Origin: Planctomycetes bacterium GWF2_50_10
Lineage (GTDB): Bacteria > Planctomycetota > Phycisphaerae > Sedimentisphaerales > GWF2-50-10
Assembly (NCBI GenBank): GCA_001824635.1
Contig: MHYB01000113.1
Span: 9,242-17,739 of the forward strand
DNA length: 8,498 nucleotides
Reading direction: 5' to 3'
A program made the position numbers and the translations under genes. Of the stretch, positions 1-4,888 are shown piece by piece. Each line of letters starts with the position of its first letter. The stretch's first letter is position 1. The notes under the pieces were generated by a model. The model was not told the origin of the DNA and searched no databases. It was given only the letters and a program-made list of their open reading frames with translations.

Positions 1-129
1 TTCAGAACGCCGGATTTTGAACTGATGCTCAAGAAGCTTAAGACGCCGGTGATCTTTGACGGGCGGAATCTTTATGACCCGAAGTGGGTGGCGAAGCTGG
101 GATTCAAGTATTTCAGCGTGGGCAGGTAG
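1..129 (+). CDS. ugd: UDP-glucose 6-dehydrogenase, C-terminal end (5' truncated by window)
   Basis: Reading frame 1 is open from the first base to a TAG at 127-129 and encodes the last 42 residues of a protein. The stretch FRTPDFELM followed by PVIFDGRNLYDP and ending GFKYFSVGR is the typical C-terminal UDP-binding domain ending of UDP-glucose/GDP-mannose dehydrogenases, most like UDP-glucose 6-dehydrogenase. The family oxidises UDP-glucose to UDP-glucuronate with two NAD+ in the cytoplasm. The catalytic Cys and the Rossmann domain lie upstream of the window and cannot be checked. The next gene starts 11 bases later on the same strand and encodes an enzyme that uses UDP-glucuronate, which supports both the call and co-transcription. 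GDP-mannose dehydrogenase is the main alternative. Confidence 0.85.
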   Translation, partial: FRTPDFELMLKKLKTPVIFDGRNLYDPKWVAKLGFKYFSVGR

Positions 130-140
130 GGTGAGGTAAA

Positions 141-1091
141 ATGAAAATTCTTGTTACGGGCGCAGCGGGGTTTATCGGGTCGCATCTGTGCGAGCGGGCA
201 CTGAAGATGGGGTGGCATGTTGAGGGGCTTGATAACTTTGATCCGTTTTATGACGCGGCGATAAAGAAAAAAAATCTGGCACAATCGCTAGCGCATGAGA
301 ATTTTAAATTTCACCAGGGTGATATACGCAACGGGGATTTTGCGGCAGAGCTTTGCGGCGGTGGAAATTTTGACGCTGTGGTGCATTTGGCGGCGCGGGC
401 GGGGGTGCGGCCTAGTATCGAAGACCCGGCTGGGTACATGGATGTGAATGTGGCTGGGACGGTTTCGATGCTTGAGGCGGCCAGGGGCGCGGGGATTAAG
501 AAATTTATATTCGCTTCGAGTTCGAGCGTTTACGGAAATAACGAGAAGGTGCCGTTTGCAGAGACGGATAACGTGGATAACCCGATATCGCCATACGCGG
601 CGACGAAAAAGGCGGGCGAATTGATATGCTACACATATCATCATCTTTTCGGGATCGATATGGCGTGTTTGCGGTTTTTTACGGTTTATGGGCCGAGGCA
701 GCGGCCTGATCTGGCGATACATAAATTCGCAAGGCTGATACTGGATGATAAAGAGATACCCGTTTTCGGTGATGGATCGATGAAGCGGGATTTTACATAC
801 ATCGATGATATTATTGACGGCGTTATCGCATCGGTTGAGAAGTGCAAGGGGTACGAAATTTACAATCTTGGGGAATCAAGGCCGGTGCGGCTGGATGTGC
901 TTATAAGCGAGATTGAAAACGCGATAGGCAAAAAGGCCAGGATCAAACGCCTGTCGGCGCAACCAGGGGATGTCAACCAGACTTATGCTGATGTGAGCAA
1001 GGCGGTGAGGATGCTTGGCTATAAACCTAAGACGCATCTTAAGGACGGGTTGGCGAGTTTCGCCGCGTGGCTAAAGAGCGATTACAAGTGA
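141..1091 (+). CDS. UDP-glucuronate 4-epimerase (NAD-dependent extended SDR)
   Basis: This 316-residue extended short-chain dehydrogenase/reductase has the usual length of nucleotide-sugar epimerases. An N-terminal Rossmann motif (TGAAGFIGSHL, glycines 7, 10 and 13) binds NAD+. D31 after the second strand fits NAD preference. The catalytic set is the SSSSVYG serine region at 125-132 with Y152 and K156 (SPYAATKKAGE). The C-terminal substrate region has RFFTVYGPRQRPD at 178-190 and GDGSMKRDFTYIDD at 210-223, characteristic of the CapI/LpsL-type UDP-glucuronate 4-epimerases. The reaction interconverts UDP-glucuronate and UDP-galacturonate in the cytoplasm, supplying galacturonate for capsule, LPS or exopolysaccharide. 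A GAGG at 133-136, four bases before the ATG, is the likely ribosome site. It follows the UDP-glucose dehydrogenase by 11 bases, so the two form a pathway operon. Its last 10 bases overlap the 3' end of the convergent esterase gene, and no terminator is visible there. UDP-glucose 4-epimerase or dTDP-glucose dehydratase is less likely. Confidence 0.9.
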   Translation: MKILVTGAAGFIGSHLCERALKMGWHVEGLDNFDPFYDAAIKKKNLAQSLAHENFKFHQGDIRNGDFAAELCGGGNFDAVVHLAARAGVRPSIEDPAGYMDVNVAGTVSMLEAARGAGIKKFIFASSSSVYGNNEKVPFAETDNVDNPISPYAATKKAGELICYTYHHLFGIDMACLRFFTVYGPRQRPDLAIHKFARLILDDKEIPVFGDGSMKRDFTYIDDIIDGVIASVEKCKGYEIYNLGESRPVRLDVLISEIENAIGKKARIKRLSAQPGDVNQTYADVSKAVRMLGYKPKTHLKDGLASFAAWLKSDYK

Positions 1092-1780
1092 GCATCGCGC
1101 TTTCTTTGTGAGAGTATCCAGTCGAGCAGGGCTGGATCATTGAAGGCGTTCGTCCAGCTATCGTGGGCGACATCGGGATATTCGGTATAACGGGGGCGGG
1201 CGCCGGCTTTTTTGAGGGCGGTGATCATCTTGCGTGACAGTTCGACGGGTACGACATTATCAATCGCACCGTGAAAAGCCCAGATGGGAATGCGGCTGAT
1301 CGTATGGGCGAGCGAATCATCCCCCCCGCCGCAGATGGGTACGCCGGCTGCGAATATCTGCGGGCATCGCATTAAAATATCCCATGTTCCAAAGCCGCCC
1401 ATCGAAAGGCCCATGCAGTAAATTTTTTCCAGGTCGACCGTGAAGCTGATAAGTTTTTTATTGAGCAGTTCGATAAGCGCCTCCATCGGGCGCGAGGGGC
1501 GCTGGGCAAAACGGATATTGATGTCGTCCCATTTTGCCAGTACCCAGTAATCATCGGGCGGGCACTGGGGGGCGATGACGCGAACTTTGTATTCAGTTAC
1601 GGCGGTGGTGAGAAATTCGTGGCCGTTGCGGAGCTGGGAGCTGTTGTCTGTGCCGCGTTCGCCGACGCCGTGAAGGAAAATGAGCATCGGGACAGGCTCA
1701 AGGACTTTTTCGGGCATCATGTCTATATATGGAAGGGTCAGCCCGTTTGAACAAGTGAATTGCTTTTGATCGATTTTCAT
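1082..1780 (-). CDS. Alpha/beta-hydrolase fold esterase (dienelactone hydrolase / prolyl-oligopeptidase-like)
   Basis: The product has 232 residues and no signal peptide or membrane segment, so it should be cytoplasmic. It shows a complete alpha/beta-hydrolase plan: strand plus oxyanion region LIFLHGVGERGTD (33-45), nucleophile elbow GLSMGG (124-129) with Ser126, an acid in HGAIDNVVP (170-178) with Asp174, and DVAHDSW (203-209) with His206. This matches small carboxylesterases and the phospholipase/carboxylesterase-like members of the prolyl oligopeptidase family; the natural substrate cannot be read from sequence. I chose the ATG at 1780 because AAGGG lies 10 bases upstream on this strand. 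A longer reading from 1807 lacks a ribosome site and would begin inside a candidate -10 box. It is convergent with the epimerase (10-base overlap of 3' ends) and divergent from the nitroreductase. Confidence 0.8.
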   Translation of the reverse strand: MKIDQKQFTCSNGLTLPYIDMMPEKVLEPVPMLIFLHGVGERGTDNSSQLRNGHEFLTTAVTEYKVRVIAPQCPPDDYWVLAKWDDINIRFAQRPSRPMEALIELLNKKLISFTVDLEKIYCMGLSMGGFGTWDILMRCPQIFAAGVPICGGGDDSLAHTISRIPIWAFHGAIDNVVPVELSRKMITALKKAGARPRYTEYPDVAHDSWTNAFNDPALLDWILSQRKRDAHL

Positions 1781-1784
1781 TATA

Positions 1785-1790
1785 TATAAT
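1785..1790 (+). promoter_or_regulatory. Candidate -10 box (TATAAT) for the nitroreductase gene
   Basis: A perfect TATAAT sits in the divergent intergenic region about 65 bases before the nitroreductase start. No good -35 hexamer lies at 16-18 bases upstream; TTGCTT at 1760-1765 would need a 19-base gap. If used, the leader would be about 55-60 bases. The box also lies in the leader of the divergent esterase, so the two genes would have closely interleaved promoters. Confidence 0.3.
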
Positions 1791-1807
1791 CCCTTACATG
1801 AAAACAT

Positions 1808-1836
1808 ATTTAACTTTAAAGTGAGGCATGACTCAA
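1808..1836 (-). promoter_or_regulatory. Candidate sigma70-type promoter for the esterase gene
   Basis: On the minus strand TTGAGT (plus-strand 1831-1836) is followed after 17 bases by TTAAAT (1808-1813), four of six matches to each consensus hexamer. Transcription would begin near 1801, giving a leader of about 20 bases that contains AAGGG before the ATG at 1780. The geometry supports that start. The hexamers are weak, so this is a candidate only. Confidence 0.35.
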
Positions 1837-1845
1837 GAAAGTTCT

Positions 1846-1850
1846 GGAGG
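1846..1850 (+). promoter_or_regulatory. Shine-Dalgarno GGAGG that fixes the nitroreductase start
   Basis: GGAGG ends four bases before the ATG at 1855. The alternative in-frame ATG at 1828 has its GTGAGG only one base away, too close for normal initiation, so 1855 is preferred. Confidence 0.7.
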
Positions 1851-1854
1851 CAAT

Positions 1855-2388
1855 ATGGAACTGTTCGAAGCTATCAGTCAAAGGCATTCGTATCGTGAAG
1901 TATTCGGGGCAAGGGAGGTTACAAAGGAGGAGCTGCGGAAGATAGTTGAGGCGGGATTGGCGGCACCTTCGGGCTGCAACGCGCAGACGACGGATTTTGT
2001 GATAGTCGATGAGCCTGGGATGATCGCCAGGATCGCGGCGATGAACCCGACGAGCAAGGCAATGCAGAGCGCCAAGGCGTTTATTTTCTGCATAACCGAT
2101 AAGGAGCCGGCGGCGGTTTACCAGGATTTGAGCTTTGCGGTGGAGGATTGCGCGGCGGCAGTTGAGAATATGCTGCTGGCGATAACCGGGCTTGGACTTG
2201 CGACGGTGTGGATTGACGGCTGGTTGCGAGTTGACGGGCGGAGTCAGAAGATCGGCCAAATGCTCAATGTGCCTGAGTCGAAGGTGGTAAGAATTATGCT
2301 TCCGATAGGTCAGCCGATGACGGCGGTGCAGCGGCGGCCCAAAAAATCTTTTGCGGAGAGGGCTTTCTGGAACCGGTACAAAAAATAG
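1855..2388 (+). CDS. Nitroreductase family FMN-dependent oxidoreductase
   Basis: This 177-residue protein falls within the usual length of single-domain nitroreductases. The N-terminal RHSYR (10-14) is the R-x-S-x-R signature that contacts the FMN phosphate. APSGCNAQ (37-44) is the family's FMN-binding loop, and the helix QDLSFAVEDCAAAVENMLLAI (90-110) followed by TGLGLATVWID (111-121) is the typical core and dimer-interface segment. The family uses NAD(P)H and bound FMN to reduce nitro compounds, quinones or other electrophiles, normally as a cytoplasmic homodimer. The physiological substrate here is unknown. The basic C-terminus (KKSFAERAFWNRYKK) resembles the FMN-proximal tail of the family. 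Start choice rests on the GGAGG at 1846-1850. It is divergent from the esterase and 129 bases before the STAS gene, and no operon partner is evident. Confidence 0.88.
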   Translation: MELFEAISQRHSYREVFGAREVTKEELRKIVEAGLAAPSGCNAQTTDFVIVDEPGMIARIAAMNPTSKAMQSAKAFIFCITDKEPAAVYQDLSFAVEDCAAAVENMLLAITGLGLATVWIDGWLRVDGRSQKIGQMLNVPESKVVRIMLPIGQPMTAVQRRPKKSFAERAFWNRYKK

Positions 2389-2517
2389 CATTTCGCTGCT
2401 TTTAAGTCCCATAATGCGCGGGCGTAAAAAACCAGTAAAATTAATTTGCCTAAATTAACAGCTGCTGTCGATTTAGCCGATATGATTGGTAGTTTCGGTA
2501 ATTTAGGAGAATGCCTC

Positions 2518-2853
2518 ATGGGAATTCAGAAATGGTCTGACGATGTTTTGCTGGTCACGCTCGCCGAGGAACCGCAGATGGGTGAAGAACTGCGGACAGT
2601 GACTGATATCGTAAGCAGGAACGGGGAATGCAGCGTAGTAGTAGACTTTTCGGATGTTGATATTATTACCTCATCGAGCATCGCCAAGATGCTTAAGCTT
2701 CGTAAGACCCTGAAGGATCAGGGCAAGAGACTTGTACTGTGCGGTGTAAGATCGGCTACCAAGGGCATCTTCATGGTAACCGGGCTTGAGGGAGTTTTTG
2801 AGTTTGTGGAAGACAAATTCCTGGCCCTTGCGGGTTTGCAGCTTGCCAACTGA
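2518..2853 (+). CDS. STAS-domain protein (anti-sigma factor antagonist-like)
   Basis: The product has 111 residues, the size of a single STAS domain as in SpoIIAA/RsbV. The core VVVDFSDVDIITSSSIAKMLKLRKTL (40-65) matches the family strand-loop-helix that carries the phosphorylatable serine. The following RLVLCGVRSATKGIFMVTGLEGVFEFVED (71-99) matches the strand, helix and last strand (compare L-x-G-V...GL...F). In partner-switching systems such proteins bind an anti-sigma kinase and release its sigma factor, controlled by serine phosphorylation. By alignment Ser53 is the candidate acceptor, but the usual D-S-S-G is T-S-S-S here. No kinase, phosphatase or sigma factor gene is adjacent, so the partner is unknown. 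Start 2518 is chosen for AGGAGA at 2504-2509 with 8-base spacing; a TTG at 2446 in the same frame lacks such a site and would add residues not seen in the family. Confidence 0.82.
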   Translation: MGIQKWSDDVLLVTLAEEPQMGEELRTVTDIVSRNGECSVVVDFSDVDIITSSSIAKMLKLRKTLKDQGKRLVLCGVRSATKGIFMVTGLEGVFEFVEDKFLALAGLQLAN

Positions 2854-2855
2854 GA

Positions 2856-2879
2856 AAAGCGCCTGAACAAGGGCGCTTT
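2856..2879 (+). terminator. Hairpin after the STAS gene, possible weak terminator
   Basis: AAAGCGCC (2856-2863) and GGCGCTTT (2872-2879) form a perfect 8-bp stem with an 8-base loop, beginning three bases after the stop codon. Only three T residues follow before GC-rich sequence, so termination may be inefficient or the hairpin may instead protect the mRNA 3' end. Confidence 0.5.
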
Positions 2880-2899
2880 GGCGGCGTACAAAAAGAGTT

Positions 2900-2928
2900 T
2901 TGACAGGTCGCATACCAGATGCGATAAT
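2900..2928 (+). promoter_or_regulatory. Near-consensus sigma70 promoter for rnc
   Basis: TTGACA (2900-2905) is a perfect -35, followed by exactly 17 bases and GATAAT (2923-2928), five of six for the -10. Transcription would start near 2935, about 69 bases before the rnc ATG. It lies just after the STAS hairpin, so rnc is probably transcribed independently of the STAS gene. It is the best promoter match in the window. Confidence 0.7.
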
Positions 2929-2945
2929 TTTGGATGAGCCGTTTA

Positions 2946-2973
2946 CGAAACTCGTCCGGGACGACGGTTTTCG
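2946..2973 (+). other. Hairpin in the rnc 5' leader
   Basis: CGAAA (2946-2950) pairs with TTTCG (2969-2973), and TCGTC (2952-2956) pairs with GACGA (2960-2964) around a three-base CGG loop; C2951 with a nearby G can join the two helices across a small bulge. It begins about 11 bases after the predicted transcription start and ends 21 bases before the ribosome site. E. coli RNase III cleaves its own leader; this stem is much shorter than a standard RNase III substrate, so the parallel is only suggestive. Confidence 0.4.
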
Positions 2974-3003
2974 CAATCTGCTCAGGTTATATTCAGGAAG
3001 TAT

Positions 3004-3702
3004 ATGGATAAATTTGAGCAGGTTGAACAGCTTTTAAGCTATCATTTCAAGAACAAAGCAATTCTTATCGAAGCCCTGACACATTCGTCACAGGCGGATC
3101 ACAGACTTTTGAGCAATGAGCGGCTGGAATTTCTGGGTGACGCGGTACTTTCGCTGGTTGTGTGCCAGGCGCTTTATGAAAAATTTCCAACATATCTCGA
3201 AGGCGATCTTACCAAAATAAAATCCATGATGGTTTCTCGCAAGACCTGTTCGAGGCTGGCGGGCAAAATGGGTTTGGAAGGTTATCTCAAGATCGGCAAA
3301 GGCATGGCTAACAGCGCTGCGCTTTCGGGGTCACTGGCTGCTTGTGCACTTGAATCGATAATCGCGGCAGTATATCTTGACGGCGGGTTTGAGGCGGCAA
3401 GGGAATTTATTCTAAAGGTCTTTGGCCCGCTGATCGAAAACGCGGATGCGCAGAGCCATCAGGAAAACTTCAAATCACTTCTCCAGCAGCACGCTCAACA
3501 GGAGCTAAATCTTACACCAATCTATGAACTGCTTGATGAAAAAGGGCCGGATCACAACAAGTGCTTTGAATCGGCGGTAATGATGGGCGACAAGAGATTT
3601 CCAAGCGCGTGGGGCACCAACAAAAAAGAAGCTGAGCAGAAAGCGGCTTACGCGGCACTTGTAGAACTTGGCGTGCTTGAGCCGATCGAAGCGGATATTT
3701 GA
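3004..3702 (+). CDS. rnc: Ribonuclease III
   Basis: At 232 residues this has the normal length and two-domain order of bacterial RNase III. The N-terminal endonuclease domain (about 1-145) includes HSS at 27-29 and the signature NERLEFLGDAVLSLVV (38-53) with acidic residues E39, E42 and D46. A second active-site helix ends in E117 (ACALESIIAAVYLDGG). The C-terminal dsRNA-binding domain (about 154-225) shows NFKSLLQQHAQ, PIYELLDEKGPDHNKCFES and GTNKKEAEQKAAYAAL (204-219). The enzyme cleaves double-stranded RNA as a homodimer with Mg2+, maturing rRNA precursors and some mRNAs. The odd point is Cys114 (TGT at 3343-3345), where E. coli-type enzymes have a metal-ligating Asp. AGGAAG at 2995-3000 serves the ATG. 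The stop codon lies inside a hairpin shared with the convergent higA gene. Confidence 0.95.
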   Translation: MDKFEQVEQLLSYHFKNKAILIEALTHSSQADHRLLSNERLEFLGDAVLSLVVCQALYEKFPTYLEGDLTKIKSMMVSRKTCSRLAGKMGLEGYLKIGKGMANSAALSGSLAACALESIIAAVYLDGGFEAAREFILKVFGPLIENADAQSHQENFKSLLQQHAQQELNLTPIYELLDEKGPDHNKCFESAVMMGDKRFPSAWGTNKKEAEQKAAYAALVELGVLEPIEADI

Positions 3703-3720
3703 AAAAGGTATTTTTCAAAT
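3697..3720. terminator. Perfect 10-bp hairpin shared by convergent rnc and higA 3' ends
   Basis: ATTTGAAAAA (3697-3706) and TTTTTCAAAT (3711-3720) are exact reverse complements around a four-base loop. On either strand the second arm starts with five T residues, so it could act for both genes. The stem is almost all A-T pairs and the T run lies inside it, so it is not a textbook terminator. It contains the whole rnc stop codon (3700-3702) and the last base of the higA stop codon (3720-3722). Confidence 0.5.
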
Positions 3721-4160
3721 CAAAGCAATAAGCCTGGATCGACCGAAAAGTAATCCGCGATTTGCCTGATATGGTTCTTACTTAATTGTCTTTCGCCTTT
3801 GAGAATTTTTGATCCAAGCTCACGCTGGCCAAGTATTCTGCCTAAGTCAGATGCATTCAACCCGTTTGCCTCAACTAAGTGACGAACTATGTCTAAAGGC
3901 GCAAGGCCTTTACTGGCGACAGGAAACCTGCATTCTTCATAATAATTGATCAGCATGGTGAGGGTTTCGAGAAAATCCAGCTGATCGCGGGTTAGATCAT
4001 TGCGACCTACAAATTTATCAGCAATATACAATGCCTTCTTGTATTGTTTGGAATTGTGAATAGGCCTGAGTTCGTATTCGGACAGCAAATCGGAATAATC
4101 GCCGAAAAGCACAACTGAATCAAGGGCCTGCGATTTTTTGTTTAAAGTTGTGGTTGTCAT
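3720..4160 (-). CDS. higA: HigA-type antitoxin with C-terminal HTH domain
   Basis: This protein has 146 residues. The C-terminal part, about 88-146 (PLDIVRHLVEANGLNASDLGRILGQRELGSKILKGERQLSKNHIRQIADYFSVDPGLLL), is an XRE/Cro-type helix-turn-helix: LNASDLGRILG is the first HTH helix and SKILKGERQLS the recognition region, with the usual family ending in ADYFSVDPGLL. The N-terminal 85 residues are mostly helical and would bind the toxin, as in the longer HigA proteins. Its ATG overlaps the toxin stop codon by four bases (ATGA, 4157-4160) and has only a poor ribosome site, so translation is probably coupled to the toxin gene. It should neutralise HigB and repress the shared promoter. The 3' end converges on rnc. 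Other XRE-family antitoxins are possible, but the toxin partner supports HigA. Confidence 0.85.
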   Translation of the reverse strand: MTTTTLNKKSQALDSVVLFGDYSDLLSEYELRPIHNSKQYKKALYIADKFVGRNDLTRDQLDFLETLTMLINYYEECRFPVASKGLAPLDIVRHLVEANGLNASDLGRILGQRELGSKILKGERQLSKNHIRQIADYFSVDPGLLL

Positions 4161-4462
4161 AGTCTATTTTTCCAACTTTGTTTTTCGTATTCAGGATGCG
4201 TAAGCACAAATTTGATATACATCGTAAAGCTTGCCCATGTAACACTCGCAACTATTCTGTATTTATTGCCGCCGATATCGAAAATTAAGTACTGCCTATT
4301 GTTCTTGTGAAATAAATCCGTTGCAGCGAAAGTTTTCTTTACCTGGGCAAAATCAGCCCATTTCGCTTTGCTTGTTATAAGCCACCACGCATCCAAACAC
4401 TTAGCTGACTTCGGATGCAAAGCCGAGAACTCTCTCAGCGTCTTTCTGGCAATAACATGCAT
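4157..4462 (-). CDS. higB: HigB-type toxin (RelE-fold mRNA interferase)
   Basis: The product has 101 residues, the expected size for the HigB_toxin family. It starts MHVIARKTLREF, continues with a helical region rich in W and K (AWWLITSKAKWADFAQVKKTF, 25-45), then the family core FDIGGNKYRIVASVTWASFTMYIKFVLTHPEYEK (61-94). The GNKYR strand and the THxEY segment near the end are the most conserved parts of HigB proteins. These toxins cut mRNA on the ribosome and stop growth unless held by HigA. The toxin gene comes first, the usual order for higBA and the reverse of most type II modules. GAGG at 4469-4472 (minus strand), six bases before the ATG, is the likely ribosome site; a second GAGG abuts the start codon. 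The module looks more AT-rich than its neighbours, which would fit acquisition by transfer. Confidence 0.87.
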   Translation of the reverse strand: MHVIARKTLREFSALHPKSAKCLDAWWLITSKAKWADFAQVKKTFAATDLFHKNNRQYLIFDIGGNKYRIVASVTWASFTMYIKFVLTHPEYEKQSWKNRL

Positions 4463-4479
4463 CCTCTACCTCTGTATAC

Positions 4480-4495
4480 AAAATGTACCCATTTT
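4480..4495. promoter_or_regulatory. Inverted repeat, candidate HigA operator
   Basis: AAAATG (4480-4485) and CATTTT (4490-4495) are perfect inverted arms with a four-base spacer, 18 bases upstream of the higB start. They overlap the candidate -10 of the higBA promoter, a position where a repressor would block transcription. A further 8-base palindrome, TGTATACA, lies at 4473-4480. HigA autorepression through promoter palindromes is known for the family; binding here is inferred. Confidence 0.45.
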
Positions 4496-4518
4496 AGTTC
4501 GTCCATACAAGCGGTAAA
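4491..4518 (-). promoter_or_regulatory. Candidate sigma70 promoter for higBA
   Basis: On the minus strand TTTACC (plus 4513-4518, four of six) is followed by 16 bases and TAAAAT (4491-4496, five of six). Transcription would start near 4484, giving a leader of about 20 bases with the GAGG ribosome site. The rest of the stretch up to the next operon (4519-4577) shows no gene. Confidence 0.45.
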
Positions 4519-4568
4519 CATGAAAATTGCAGAAAAATCTTTAAACTAATCGACTTTTCAAGTCTGGT

Positions 4569-4609
4569 ATTTTTAAAAATCGTTCTACTGCAGGTGTTCT
4601 AGAGCGATT
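4569..4609 (-). terminator. Probable intrinsic terminator of the three-gene membrane operon
   Basis: Read on the minus strand, AATCGCTCTA (4609-4600) pairs with TAGAACGATT (4587-4578), ten positions with a single A-C mismatch, around a 12-base loop. A run of five T residues overlaps and follows the second arm (4580-4575 region). The stem begins about 30 bases after the stop codon of the last operon gene, a suitable position. The following ATTTTTAAAAAT palindrome (4569-4580) is part of the same element. Confidence 0.45.
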
Positions 4610-4639
4610 AGGATTGGCGAGGTCTCTATTTTCTTACCA

Positions 4640-4888
4640 TCACATCTTTACGGTAATAAGCCATAAGATAGCCTGCAGCGTCGCGGCGATGAGGGCCATT
4701 ACCACTACGATCGTAAGTATCAAAATCACCGATTCACGGATCAACTTATACCAACTGAACGGCTCAGGAATTTTGGTGGCCTTATAGACAAACGCGATCA
4801 CTATAACCAGCGGCAATACCCAGCCGAACATGGCCGGGCCGTTGCTGACGGTGATGGGGGCTGTGAAGCTTGCAAGGATATCAAGCAT
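4640..4888 (-). CDS. Small two-helix membrane protein, unknown function
   Basis: I do not recognise a named family. The protein has 82 residues and two clear hydrophobic segments, about 20-36 (MFGWVLPLVIVIAFVYK) and 53-77 (SVILILTIVVVMALIAATLQAILWL). A short polar loop with PEPFSWYKLIRES lies between them. The first 19 residues are mildly polar, so both ends probably face the same side, but topology cannot be fixed by eye. The start at 4888 is chosen because GGAG lies six bases upstream on this strand and it overlaps the end of the preceding gene by only 8 bases. An in-frame ATG at 4939 would add 17 residues and push deeper into that gene. It is last in the operon after the DUF6677-like gene and is followed by a probable terminator, so it likely works in the same membrane process. 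Confidence 0.65.
   Translation of the reverse strand: MLDILASFTAPITVSNGPAMFGWVLPLVIVIAFVYKATKIPEPFSWYKLIRESVILILTIVVVMALIAATLQAILWLITVKM

Noticed and set aside
288..722. A 144-codon minus-strand open frame inside the epimerase gene
   Set aside because: It is rich in Arg, His and Pro as expected from an antisense shadow of a GC-biased gene, has no recognisable motif, and the plus strand is clearly coding.
1816..2412. A 198-codon minus-strand open frame opposite the nitroreductase
   Set aside because: It is a basic low-complexity translation with no domain; the plus-strand nitroreductase carries all the family motifs.
2446..2517. A TTG start that would extend the STAS protein by 24 residues
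   Set aside because: It lacks a ribosome site, and the ATG at 2518 has AGGAGA at 8-base spacing and fits the family length.
2389..2517. Promoter for the STAS gene in the gap after the nitroreductase
   Set aside because: TATGAT at 2481-2486 resembles a -10, but no acceptable -35 lies 16-18 bases upstream (TTAACA is 20 bases away), so I do not call it.
4569..4580. ATTTTTAAAAAT palindrome next to higBA as a possible attachment site or insertion scar
   Set aside because: No second copy flanks the module, and the T run is better explained as the tail of the operon terminator.
4463..4639. A possible small RNA or tRNA remnant in the 177-base gap between higB and the membrane operon
   Set aside because: No cloverleaf or T-loop sequence is visible; the higBA promoter and the terminator account for most of the structure seen.
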